Shown: positions 44,810 to 54,979, counted from the stretch's first letter. The stretch: 64,000 nucleotides of DNA from Endomychus coccineus (GCA_958510875.1 OY294068.1:192658315-192722314), one strand, 5' to 3'. The notes: generated from the letters alone by a model not told the origin. Numbers and translations: made by a program.

Positions 44810-46005
44810 GCCAATTATAATACTTCCTCCAAACTGTATACTACGTACAGACAGGAAAGTAGAGAAGAAAGTACCACACTGCATCGACGTCTTTTATGAT
44901 TATAAGAGGGACTACGGTATTGAAACACAGATTTTTTTATTTTCATCTATTCGAAGTATTTTTGCGGTGTGGGCCCTCAGGCTGCAGCCCAGATATCTGT
45001 GCGTGAATGCGGCCTTGTTCGACAGTTGTAGATGAATTTCGAGCCTACAATAACCACGAACCGCCACTGGAATCAATCATGCTTCCTGGTCTTATTCTTT
45101 CAGTAACAGATGAAGTTCGAAATGTTTTGTATCTTTATTTAAGCAGCTTCGTCGAATTGTTTCTTACCAACTTTCTGAAAAAAAAAAATACAAGAGAATT
45201 TGATGAATATTTTGTCTTCTGCTCTCTGCTTTGAACTATATCGCTCCACAAATAGATGCAGATTGTTTTCGAACGCCAATCAATTACGTTATTGATGATG
45301 TTCCTGGATATTTCTTATTTACAATCTTGTGAATCGAATGCGTAATTCCGTATGGTATACTTTCAAAATGCAATATCGAATTCTGTATCTATTCTCAGGA
45401 ATTGTTGAGTTCCTACCAGTGACTCAGGATAACGAAATTATGATCCCACCATTTTTTACCTCACGTTGTAAATATTAAAGGAACACAAGATTGCTCTCAC
45501 GTATCGGTGCTACAGAAAATTTATATAGAAGCTGTATTGTTCTCTTATATTGTCTACTTTCGTGATAACCCTCGCCTTCATTGCCATTCCTATTTACCGC
45601 TCTCACTCTCTCTATCCCTCTGGTAGATGGAAATTGGAGTTGAATGAGCTTGACTACGAACGCCCCATGGCTAGTAACTCTAATAATCTCACTGAACTCG
45701 CATATTGTCCATACCTTCTGGGCAATTCTGTTACGTGAATATTGAACATAATTCACTTGTTGTTTTCTCAGAATATACCTGTATAATATGAAGAGAATAT
45801 GCGAAACTCTTGCGCGCAGTCAGTAGATTATTCCATAATCCTACATAATTTCTAACTCATCAAAAACGTCATCATTCATGTATACAAATGTTTCAGATAG
45901 AATTATTAATGCATCAAGGGAAGTATACGTTAGTCAACTTAAAAAATGATTCTTGACCCAGGTCAGACTAACACATATGCTTATTATGCTTAGTAAAGTT
46001 TTGTT
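44810..46005. other. No gene seen
   Basis: Short frames such as 45007-45234 plus and 45475-45756 minus have no recognisable motif. Confidence 0.4.
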
Positions 46006-46012
46006 TAGAATC

Positions 46013-46132
46013 CACTTATTTTCAATACGGTGAGCAATATTTTGTGCAAATATTCGGCACAGCAATGGAATCTCCTATTTCAGCTACTATTGCTAACCAA
46101 GTTATGAAATGCCTAGAGGAGGAAAGTTAGAA
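46013..46132 (+). pseudogene. Penelope RT fragment with AMGSP-like box
   Basis: One frame reads TYFQYGEQYFVQIFGTAME, then SPISATIANQVMKCLEEE, followed by a stop. The box is normally G.AMGSP.S; here Gly is Glu. It differs in wording from family A, so it is another Penelope lineage or a diverged copy. It is cut off before the LTR copy at 46.2 kb. Confidence 0.65.
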
Positions 46133-46233
46133 AATACAACTGAAGGTGTTTGGCATTTCGGCAGTTATTTATAATGCGTCTTTTTTCTCAAAAACCAATA
46201 TACTGTTAAGAAAGGGTCTTAAGAGTTTATTTT

Positions 46234-47459
46234 GCCCCACGTTGGGCACCAATTGATATAATAACTCTTTACTGATTTTTTTGCCCCACGTTGTGGTGAC
46301 AATTGATATAAAAACTCCTATGAGTTTATTGTGCCCCACGTTTGGGCGACAATTGTTATTAAAACTCTTTACTGTTTTATGTTTTTTAATTATTATTTGA
46401 ATTAATTTGAATATTTCAATGTTTTGAATTCTACCGGCTAGCTTTTATTTGTATTTTAAATCTTATGTTTGTTTTACTTTGAATAATCTAATGATTTGAA
46501 TAATGAACTTTTACCTTGGATAGTAGACTTCCGCGGACAGCTAATCTTGAAAAATCTTGTCTTCCGGATGGATTCCGCGTCACAATAGCTCGACTTGATG
46601 CCGACGTTTCGCCAACCATTACAGGTGGCATCTTCAGGGCAGGCTTGAGGCTTGAACTGAAACTGTTTTTTTAAAATGTAGGCAATGTTCACTTGGCTTG
46701 ATTTTCTTATTAATTTGATAATCACTTCATCAGAACACAATTACTTTGCTATTCACAAAACACAGGTAAACAATGTTGTTACTTCTTTAGAACTTCGTTA
46801 ACTGTTGATAATTGTTAAGTTGTCTTATTCTTTTTCAAAAGATATAAAACCTTAAATGATGTATTGGAACGTTGTCGAGGACGAACTATTATACGATGCT
46901 ACTTGTGAATTATGGTTATAATAACTTTTAAAAACTTTGTTCGAAGACTGGGAACACTACTTGACTTGTATAAATTACTTATTTGCTTCAGTTACTTCCA
47001 ACCTTACGAAGCAATTGGAACACTTGGGTTCACCGATGTTTATCCAAAAACTAAGGTTATGGAAATCTTTTGAATAGCTTGAGTATCTTGACTCTTCAGA
47101 TGTTGATGGCTAACTGATTTGACTTGTCTTCAGATGCCTTTTATAGGCCTTCAAAAAGGACGCCAAGTATTTTCAAAATAACCAATGAGGTGCTTAGTTT
47201 ACCTATCAAGAATGCTTTGTTGATTGTTGCAAACTGACAGAACTATTACATTGTTACTAATCTGACGTCTATAAAATCGCCTCGACCAATCAAAACTTAG
47301 TATTCTTTTATTTTTCACGCTAAAATAAAAAACTGAAAACATCTGGTAATTCTTGAAATTCTTGTGCCCTTGTTGGTATTATATTTTATTAAAATGAAAT
47401 TAACATTTTCTGAAAAGATTTAGTTGACATTGGTCTGTACTGACCTCTTAGGTACTACA
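46234..47459 (-). repeat. LTR copy 1 (minus) with primer-binding motif array
   Basis: On the minus strand this LTR-like unit begins TGTAGTACC at 47459. It has a promoter-like CCTATAAAAGGC (47147-47136) and ends in ...CA-AT followed by TGGTGCCCAACGTGGGGC (46251-46234). That string is the tRNA-Lys1,2-type primer-binding site with one mismatch. Two more primer-binding-like strings lie inside the unit, with anchors at 46287 and 46337, spaced 49-50 bp. A matching copy in opposite orientation occupies 57985-59171. A Penelope family B terminal repeat (46510-46665) interrupts it. No gag or pol adjoins, so it is a solo or partial element. TSDs were not identified. Confidence 0.65.
46599..46641 (-). 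ncRNA. Penelope family B hammerhead-type ribozyme, copy B1 (intact core)
   Basis: The minus strand reads TGCC, CTGAAGA, T, GCCACC-TGTAAT-GGTTGGC, GAAA, CGTC, GGCA. Stem I TGCC/GGCA has 4 perfect pairs. Stem II GCCACC/GGTTGGC has six pairs with one bulged T. Stem III is the minimal ACGT (a self-complementary tetramer that would pair in a dimer), with cleavage expected after C of GTC. It belongs to a 155-bp solo terminal repeat (46510-46665) inserted in LTR copy 1. The same 155 bp recur at 52270-52430. Confidence 0.7.
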
Positions 47460-47469
47460 CAACTTTAAA

Positions 47470-48590
47470 TATACATGTTGTTTGTGTACAAAATGTCCTC
47501 AAGATGTCTCAAACCGTCTTCGAGATATTTGACAGTTTCCATACATAATAGCGACCCTGTATATTACGTACTTCCCTTCGAAAGTAATATAGCATTATCC
47601 CATCAACAACTACAAACTAAGTGGATCCAACTCACATCACTCATTCGTGACATATTAATGTCATATTTTTCCATTAACTGTCACGTTATCTTCACTCTAT
47701 TATCCATTACCTATATTTGTGCATGTGCGGAATTGAATTAAAGAAGAGGAAATTCCATTCAGCTAGTAACTGCGTGAATCCAATTTTGGTAGGAGAAACA
47801 TGTCATCATGATGTCTTCTTAATATCATTAAGGAAAGGTTTTTGGAATAGTTATAAACACGATTACATTTCAAACTTTGAGGTATTAACTTCATACGTTT
47901 CGATTACCTAGCAAACATCGTCAGAAGTATTTCTAACAGTACTTACTATGGTGAGTTATAATTATTTCAATACGCCCCCTTCGTTATGTCAACCATTTCG
48001 TATATAAAAAAATAGAACTGAACACATTGTTTTCATCATGACGCAGCGTTTACGTCGATGACATAACTTATCGTTTAAACAATTACACGAACACGGGAGC
48101 GCTTTTACTTTGTAAAACAAGGCATTACATTAGCAAAGTTGTACTAATTTTAATCACATTATATGCTTGTCCTTAGTATGCTGTAGTGGCATTGTTCCGA
48201 TTGTGGAACCTTATTACATTGCTCTAATCCAATGTTAGTTTATTTCAATTTGGAAGTATATCAACAGGGCGTGAGTACCCAACGGAATATTCGGTTTGAA
48301 AGTGTGGACATAACATATCGAACATTTATATTATTTCCAAGATACTAGAGAGCATATCAGGCATTGATGGAATCCTGGTAAGCCAGCTATATCTACGAAT
48401 TATTCTCCTGCAGATAATTGTTCTGGATGAAAGTTGTTCAAAATAATAGAAATAATTATTTGTTCGCATCTTAATTTGGACCTTGAATGTTATCTTGAGT
48501 TGGTGGTAAGAGTCTTCCGATAAACAGCGATTCTTGGATCCTTCCATATTATGCGTCACAAGAGTACGACTATTTTTTTTACTATACCTT
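47470..48590. other. No gene seen
   Basis: Open frames at 47475-47741 and 47717-47911 (plus) and 48326-48559 (minus) carry no known motifs. Confidence 0.45.
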
Positions 48591-48596
48591 GACTAA

Positions 48597-48653
48597 CCGG
48601 AAGGGAAACCTATAATGTTCGAAGAACATCGTGTGAGTTAGCCTTGGAATGTC
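48597..48653 (+). repeat. Dispersed ~55-bp repeat, copy 3
   Basis: Matches 2852-2912 and 28491-28545 (CCTATAATGTTCGAAGAACA, then CGTGTGAG.TAGC.TTGGAATGT). Confidence 0.55.
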
Positions 48654-48659
48654 TTGACA

Positions 48660-49676
48660 ACTATTGTATGAGGCTTCAGCAGGAACTTGTTCTCCTGCTA
48701 AAGATATGGACTTTGTCAGCGGCTGAGACGAATATTCGCACTGTTGTCGTCTGGGGTATCAACGATGACAATGGATGAGGCCTAGAACATTTCGATTTTC
48801 TAGTGGAAGAGAACCTAAAATTTCTCGATGATGGTTCTGAACCGACCTTTGTCAATGTCAACAGGCGAGTAGCCGCAACATCAGAGCTAAACTGTAGATG
48901 TGGAGAGTTTATGAGTATCCCTCACTGCAGGATCATAGACTCTTCAGAGTCGTGCTAGTAGTCGTTGAACCCTTGATATACCAACTGGGAAGGGAACATG
49001 CGAGCTCTCGAAGCCGAACTGTAGGAATTTAAGAGTAATTACGGCACGACTGGAGGTTTCAGAGAGCACCATTAGAAATGCCAGAGTTGTCGCCTGTGAA
49101 AGAAATTGTTTCCTTGAACGGGATCGCCACTAGAGCGAAAGGCCCCAGTGGAGTATGGATCGATGAAAGTGTAAGAGGGACACGAGGTGGCTTTTCAATA
49201 GAGATAGGAAGTCTTGACTACGGAAACCTGGGGTTGGGAAGAAATCAGTCGGAGGCAATATAAGGAGCTCTCGAAAAATCTGTGGTTTAAAACTGACAAC
49301 ATCTCAGACATTGCGAAACTAACCGAGATACTGAGAGTCAACCAGGGAGGTAGTCTGCGGTTCTTGAAGAAAGAAAATGGGCGGCGCTACACTAAATCCC
49401 AAGAAGAGACACTTGAGCTGTTGATGAAGGTGAGATTTCCGGATATTAGCGTTCGTGGGAGTGAGAGCGAAGCCAAGTCCATTGAGGGTTTTGGGGCAGA
49501 AACTGGTCTCTAAAAGTACAAATAGTTAATGTTGACTACGTTAGGAGTGCTATCAACTCCTTTGAGGCGTTCAAGTTACAGAGCCCTGTAGATTGTACAT
49601 ATCAGTAGTCTTGCAAAAGTGTCTAAGCCCAACCCTAGTTCCGCTGATTGGGGTGCTTAGGGGTTGTATTCCAGGT
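48660..49676 (+). pseudogene. Non-LTR endonuclease plus start of RT, degenerate
   Basis: Readable in order are ADTNIRTVVVWGINDDNG, GLEHFDFLVEENLKFLDDG and SEPTFVNVNRRV: the EEP endonuclease segment with the D-x-N-type and WG motifs, where DANAHH has decayed to DTNIRT. After a gap come LTEILRVNQGGSLRFLKKEN, SQEETLELLMKVRFPD (endonuclease-to-RT linker) and VDYVRSAINSFEAFK...LVPLIGVLRGCIPG, the first RT blocks. It stops at about 49676 where a Penelope-type relic begins. It is probably the same Jockey/R1/LOA clade as the RNase H relics at 0, 21 and 63 kb. Confidence 0.75.
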
Positions 49677-49689
49677 TAGACAGTTGCAA

Positions 49690-49735
49690 CTGGCTCTGAA
49701 GATGACACCTGTCATTTGTGGCGAATTAACCCAGG
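49690..49735 (+). ncRNA. Possible Penelope family B ribozyme relic B5 (weak)
   Basis: GGCT-CTGAAGA-T-GACACCTGTCATTTGTGGC-GAATTAACC follows the family B plan, but GAAA and the ACGTC part are lost. Kept only because its left half and spacing match. Confidence 0.35.
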
Positions 49736-49788
49736 TCCATTATTATTTGCAGTCACAATATATACAACATGTTTTTTCTCCAAATGAC

Positions 49789-49902
49789 ATTAAAAGCGGC
49801 CTTTTAATGACACTTGGCAGGCTTAGAAGTTATACTTTTAATGCCTAGGCAGAAAAAGTCCACTTTTACTGCCTAGGCAGAAAAAGTTCGTTGCTAGGCA
49901 AC
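49789..49902. repeat. Cluster of short palindromes beside the recombinase unit
   Basis: ATTAAAAG-CGGC-CTTTTAAT (49789-49808). Then two copies, 28 bp apart, of a unit centred on the palindrome TGCCTAGGCA with ACTTTT and AAAAGT at either side (49835-49860 and 49863-49888). Then GTTGC-TAG-GCAAC (49890-49902). To the right of the unit, GTAAC...GTTAC near 51088-51107 is another imperfect palindrome. They may be recombinase binding sites or simply old flanking repeats. Confidence 0.5.
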
Positions 49903-50014
49903 CTTCCAAGTAATAATTTAAATCAAACTGGTTATTAAAATTGACAATGACATTAAGAAAACTCAAAATGATGCTGATGATAATAAACTGGTTTTATTGC
50001 ATTAAAACTACAAA

Positions 50015-50999
50015 CTACAACACGAAATTTTTATTTATTAGATATGTTCCCTCCTTTCCAGTAAAATTAACAACTTTAGTATCCACACTTGATACTCCGG
50101 AAACGCCAGAAAATATTTTATTGTCGATGTTCGACTTATTGGCTAGCGAGTCCTCAATATAGCCCTCCGCGACAGCGGAAGACTTCCATCCTCCATGTTG
50201 CTTCAACATTGTTATGTCCCCACCAGAATGCACCAGCAACGTGGCCGAAGTTCTGCGAAAGCAGTGCCCGGTATACTCTTTCGCATGGGATAGTCCCAGA
50301 AAAGTAGCAATTCCTTCTGGCATTTTACCGAATTTGTGAAAGCCAATGAATTGATGATGTGCTTTACCGTTCGCATATTTATAGAAGACACGCCGATTAT
50401 TTAAATTCGAGGGTCTGGAGGCTGCATATTTTCTGTAAACGCTTAAATATTCCGTTACTACAAAAGATCTTGATCTTTTGGTCTTAGTATTTGGTAGCAT
50501 AATTAGCAATTTGTCGCCCATATCATTTATATCATCTATTTTCATTTGCAAAAGCTCATCACATCTACAAGCCCCAGCGACTGCAACAATAATTACAACC
50601 TAAAATATAAATTGAAAATTAGTTCTTTAATCCATAATAGATCATTTTCAATATATTCCTACCTTCGTACACAAATACAGTTCATCTGGGGCATCTGATA
50701 AAAATTTCTCGATTTCTTCTCTTTGAAAAACTCGGGATTTTTATGCATGGAAACCGTCTGACTGGCGTTTCAAAAAAGCCCGTAACTTCTGGTATTTTCC
50801 CAAATCAACGTTATTTTTTATGTTCAGGGTAGCTTTCAACATCGAATAGGTAGACCATAACGTTGAAGGCTTCATTTTCTTTGAAAGATCGGAAAAATAG
50901 ACAATCAGCACATTTTCAGAGAAAGATCTGGTCTCTTATCTCAGGTGGTGTTAATTGCATCAATTCATCCTCACTTTGCAGTAAATCCATTTCTAACAT
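50015..50999 (-). pseudogene. Tyrosine recombinase, intron-containing, lightly damaged
   Basis: Exon 1 (50999-50663) starts MLEMDLLQSEDELMQLTPPE. After a one-base shift near 50925-50935 it reads SENVLIVYFSDLSKK and LWSTYSMLKATLNIKNNV, the N-terminal core-binding domain; one TAA stop (near 50740) precedes KSRVFQREEIEKFLS. A 63-bp intron joins ...LYLCTK to VVIIVAVAGACRCDELLQM, which carries the first catalytic Arg (ACRxDEL). Exon 2 (50599-50015) stays open: HCFRRTSATLLVHSGGDI (HxxR box), LKQHGGWKSSAVAEGYIEDS (His/Trp and the nucleophile Tyr) and about 40 more residues to TAG. The full R-H-R-(W)-Y set is present. The intact catalytic exon with only two lesions upstream suggests recent decay, or a different exon 1 usage. 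Confidence 0.85.
50600..50662 (-). other. 63-bp intron in the tyrosine recombinase
   Basis: On the minus strand the donor is AAG|GTAGGAATATA at 50662 and the acceptor TTTATATTTTAG ends at 50600, phase 0. Removal joins TGT ACG AAG to GTT GTA ATT and gives a continuous recombinase sequence. Its length is close to that of the DD41D transposase intron. Confidence 0.75.
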
Positions 51000-51109
51000 G
51001 ACAACTTTTCAAAATTGACAATGACAAAGTAAACAGTAAACAAACATATTCAACATACGTCATACATCAGCGGTAAACATAGTAACGCAGGGCCCAGTTA
51101 CCTTTAATA

Positions 51110-52260
51110 AAATAATTTAGTTATTTGGATATAGATAATGAAACGCAATTTAAATATGAAAAAGTCGATTTTGCGTGGAATTGGAACAAATTTGAAGAAA
51201 AAATTATATGTTTCACACGGCAGAAAAGCAGATTTGATGCCTAGTAAAACAAATAACTATTATCATTTCCGTAATCTATTAATCCTATATAATCTACTAT
51301 GTACATCATAAATATGATGAAAGAATAGTTCAAGACAATTTTCGTTATGATGAATCTGTGCAATTTGTACATAAAGCGAATAACCCACGAAATGAACGGG
51401 AAGAATTTGCTTCTTGTGAATTTCCGTCGGCACCGATATTTCATATAATGTACTCACTTTGTACACTTCACATTGTAAATAAAATTCTACATGATGGCTA
51501 TGCGGTTCAAACTGAAATGAAGTTCATGATAAAAGCATACAGCAAATCATTTCTGCGAGATAAACGAGGTCTTCCATTCTTTTTGGCTATCTTTCGACTT
51601 CGCTTATAGGTCAAAACAATAGAGTTGGAAAAATGTATATTGAACGCTTGATACAAGATAAGCTACTCGCTAGATGATGTAAGGGAAGCCGATTGATGAT
51701 CTCAGTAAATTTAATCCAGTTGTAGTCTACAATTGTTGATACCTCATCTGCAATTTTTCACAACCATGGAAACCAAAACTCAAATTTTCAGGATGATCTG
51801 TTAGATATCTTTCAAATATGTTTCTTTTATTACGGGATTTCACTACTGATGTCACAGCTCGATGAAGGAAGAGGTCAGCTCATATGGTATACTCTGTGAT
51901 ATATGGGCTTTCTCATTGAATTGTTTTGCTCTGTCTTTTAAATAGTAATAGATCATACTTCTTCAAGAAATTTCCCGAATTCTGAAAGTTTTCGTACAAG
52001 AGACACATGAGTGTTCTGATTTTCAAATGAAAATCTAACAGCAAAATATATTATATGTGCCTTTGGCAAAGACTCCATAATGTTTCGCAATTTTGTTGGA
52101 AAACTTTAAAGCACCTATCCTATCAAAGTTAAGCAGTATTACTCAACACTATCAAGACATAGGAGTGCTAATTATTGCTTAGGTGCACCTAGTGATAATA
52201 AAAGGTTTAAAAATGTTCTGTGATTTTTATATCAACATCCAGTGGTAATTGTTGCAAAAT
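51110..52260. other. No gene seen
   Basis: Overlapping short frames on both strands near 51240-51609 have no recognised motif. Confidence 0.45.
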
Positions 52261-52269
52261 CCTACAATT

Positions 52270-52853
52270 TTTATATTGGATAGTAGTCTTCCGCGGACAG
52301 CTAATCTTGAAAAATCTTGTCTTCCGGATGGTTTCCGCGTCACAATAGCTCGACTTGATGCCGACGTTTCGCCAACCATTACAGGTGGCATCTTCAGGGC
52401 AGGCTTGAGGCTCGAACTGAAACTGGTTCTACTGGTTTCTGTAGCCGTATTTATTGTAGGAAAAATCCTTCACGCTACATAGTTCACTGCCTTTGTTCCG
52501 GTGGTTAACTTCGTTCCGGCACCTGACCCTGCCGTTGTGCGAAGTGGAATTTTCGAGGATGGGTTTCCAAATGTTGGGAAGGTAATATCCTGAGTCACGG
52601 TTCAGATTATTCGGATGTTTTAGCATTTCTATAGCTTCAAGGATTTTTCGCTGATAGAAGTTTGGGGCTCGGACTAGGATTTTAGTATCTTCAAAAAGGA
52701 TTTGATGATTTGTGTCAAATTTGTGTTCTGCAAGTGCAGATCTACTGGTGTCACGAAGCCTTGTACAGCGCTCATGTTCTTTCACACGAGTAGCTACTGT
52801 ACGACCTGTTTCACCAATGCAGACTTTACCGCAAGAACGGGGAATGCTATGTA
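52270..52853 (-). pseudogene. Penelope family B GIY-YIG end with 3' terminal repeat
   Basis: The minus strand from about 52850 reads HSIPRSCGKVCIGETGRTVA, TRVKEHERCTRLRDTSRS, ALAEHKFDTNHQILFEDT, RAPNFYQRKILEAIEMLKHP and ILENSTSHNGRVRCRNEVNH. The GIY-YIG start normally reads CGKVYIGETGR; here Tyr is Cys. The endonuclease frame is otherwise open, so this copy is recent. A 155-bp terminal repeat with ribozyme B2 follows (52430-52270). The copy is joined head to head at about 52855 with a plus-strand Penelope fragment whose endonuclease is nearly identical. Confidence 0.85.
52359..52401 (-). ncRNA. Penelope family B hammerhead-type ribozyme, copy B2 (intact core)
   Basis: Same 43 positions as copy B1 at 46599-46641, with no change in the core, stem I TGCC/GGCA, stem II or the ACGTC cleavage region. 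It lies about 30 bp downstream of the endonuclease coding end. Together with B1 it gives the consensus for the family. Confidence 0.7.
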
Positions 52854-52857
52854 TCTT

Positions 52858-53636
52858 CAAAAAGGATAGAGACCTCAATGGTCTTTCCCACCACCACCCT
52901 GCCCAAAAGAAATCTGTCATAAACTCCCTGGTCCACAGAGCTGTCAACCTATCTCAGCCTCAATCTTTAAAATCAGAATTAAAACATCTATCATCTGCCT
53001 TATTATCAAACAATTTCTCCCATTACAACATTCAAAAAGCCATAAAGAAATACACTTCACGTAAAATTCCAAATCGACCTGAGCCAGAAACCCTCCCACC
53101 TGCTTTATCCACGGCCTATCTTCCATATATTCAAAATATAACAGATCGAATTTCCAAAATCCTCAAAAAACATAATATTTCTACCCGTTTTTCCACACTT
53201 CCAAGATTATCTCAGTTTTACAAACCTATTAAAGATCCCCTTCCCCCTCTCCACTTAGAAGGTGTTTATAGTATTCCCTGTTCTTGCGGTAAAGTCTACA
53301 TTGGTGAAACAGGTCGTACAGTAGCTACTCGTGTGAAAGAACATGAGCGCTGTACAAGACTTCGTGACACCAGTAGATCTGCACTTGCGGAACACAAGTT
53401 TAACACAAATCATCAAATCCTTTTTGAAGGACAAACATCCTAGTCCGAGCCCCAAACTTCTATCAGCGAAAAATCCTTGAAGCTATAGAAATCCTAAAAC
53501 ATCCGAATAATCTGAACCGTGACTCAGGATATTACCTTCCCAACATTTGGAAACCCATCCTCGAAAATTCCACATTGCACAACGGCAGGGTCAGGTGCCG
53601 GAACGAAGTTAACCATCCGGAAGACAAGATTTTTCT
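52858..53636 (+). pseudogene. Penelope family B RT C-terminus plus GIY-YIG endonuclease
   Basis: The plus strand is open from about 52858 to 53443: DRDLNGLSHHHPAQKKSV, LKSELKHLSSALLSNNF, NIQKAIKKYTSRKIPNRPE, KHNISTRFSTLPRLSQFYKP, then YSIPCSCGKVYIGETGRTVA and TRVKEHERCTRLRDTSRS. A two-residue-scale frame change near 53430-53443 shifts it to VRAPNFYQRKILEAIEILKH, which runs to NGRVRCRNEVNHPEDKIF at 53636. Only the first 25 bp of the terminal repeat remain. The RT catalytic core is missing. Together with the minus-strand neighbour the endonuclease segments form an inverted repeat of about 350 bp with a ~420-bp spacer. Confidence 0.85.
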
Positions 53637-53738
53637 ACAATTTTTAGTATATTTATAGCGCAGTAATTTTTTAATAAGATTGCCGTGTCTGTGATATATT
53701 TTTATTGTAAATGAATTCTTGACGTGCAGATATAAGTT

Positions 53739-53882
53739 GTTAAGTTATTCAATTTCCAGAAAAAAATTATATTCGAGCAGGATTCGAACTTGCGACCTCT
53801 ATATTGCCGGTCAGCGCTAAGCCAACTGAGCTACTATAGGATTCCGTACAGAGCTGACCGTCTGGAAATTGGATAACTTAAC
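53739..53882 (-). mobile_element. 144-bp element: tRNA-like core inside 22-bp inverted repeats
   Basis: The inverted ends 53739-53760 and 53861-53882 agree in 21 of 22 positions (GTTAAGTTAT.CAATTTCC). Between them the minus strand holds a tRNA-like body (53843-53771): TAGTAGCTCAGTTGGC as A-box/D-arm, TGACCGGCAATATAGAGGTC in the anticodon-arm position, and GCAAG-TTCGAAT-CCTGC as T-arm (B-box intact). The acceptor strands do not pair, so it is not a functional tRNA. A tRNA-type promoter within inverted termini is unlike an ordinary SINE. Confidence 0.55.
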
Positions 53883-54394
53883 GACTCTTGTCTCTATGCC
53901 ACGAATTTATTTACATTAGTACAGGAATCTTTCAGAACCAGCTCCAGCAACATATGAACAACTCTGAATATGAATGACAAAAAGATTATTATTCCAACTT
54001 TTATAACCGAAATAATTGTACATTTTTAATTCGAGCGAATCCCAATCAGCTCTCGAAACCGTTTTATTGTAAAGTATTTGCCTTTGAACTCTTCAACGGC
54101 ACATAATATCGACTCAATCTTTATACGAAGAAAGGAATTGAGATTTTCCAGGTACAATCAACGTCAATTTCGTCCCCGAGCTATTATTACGTGAATCGGC
54201 TCGGAATATGAAATTTCTTCAAATTGAGCTTCTTCGGAGATTCTCTAAAAGCGTATTCACTTGTGTATAGATCAGCACTCAGTGAAAAAATTTCTGATAA
54301 TTCTACCTAAGTTTCATCATCAATACGACGCGAAAAATATAACCGAACCCAAAAATTTTACAAGTGACACTGACATATTGGAGGAGCTAATTTA

Positions 54395-54730
54395 TATATA
54401 GAAGGCACTCACTGGACTGACTAATTCATCACGAAATCTCCGGAACTATAAAGGGAACCGACTTGAAACTTGGCAGATATGTGCCTAATAGCACATAGGC
54501 ACCAGCTGAGAACGGATTTTTCGAAACTAAATCTCAAACGGGCTGAAAGCGATTCGATTTATTTTGACGTTTATGACTGCTTATATAATCACGTATAATC
54601 CGCGTGACCCGCGAAAAACAGCTAGTATGTATATAAAAGAGAAGTGACATAGTCATCTTGAAATTTCCTAAACAATAAAGCCAAGCGACTTGAAATTTGG
54701 CAGGTAGGTCCCTTATATGTAAGAATGGAT
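54395..54730 (+). repeat. Repeat with two related halves (CGACTTGAAA.TTGGCAG)
   Basis: CGACTTGAAACTTGGCAG at about 54459-54476 and CGACTTGAAATTTGGCAG at about 54687-54704 are each preceded by an AAA.AA.GCC-like lead and followed by TA.GT.CC. CTGACTAATTCATCACGAA and TATAATCACGT strings recur beside them. No coding sequence; probably the end region of an unidentified dispersed element. Confidence 0.45.
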
Positions 54731-54979
54731 TTTTCAATTCTGACGTGACTCTAAGGGAATCTACATATCCTTACGTTTTTTGCATTTCATATAATCACGT
54801 GGTTTTCATGACAGACAAGTCCACATTTGCAATATGCATATGAGTGTTAAGCTCAAGGAACGACAGGGGAGAATCTGGGTCCATTACCTGTTTCTAAGGG
54901 TGTCAAATCATTCGAATGGGATCTAATCAGGGCCAAGACAGCCAAACAATTGCGTGAACAAGTGAATACTCTACTGACA

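Larger units (their letters stand above)
49937..51026 (-). mobile_element. Tyrosine-recombinase unit bounded by a 16-bp direct repeat (Crypton-like)
   Basis: The identical string AAAATTGACAATGACA stands at 49937-49952 and at 51011-51026. It encloses 1,058 bp almost filled by a tyrosine-recombinase gene on the minus strand (50015-50999), leaving about 60 and 11 bp of spacer. There are no inverted terminal repeats and no RT. A DNA element with only a tyrosine recombinase, no TIRs and short direct terminal repeats is the Crypton plan: integration of a circle at a short homologous site duplicates that site. The repeat could alternatively be an old chance duplication, but 16 identical bases exactly at the gene edges argue otherwise. 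Confidence 0.6.
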
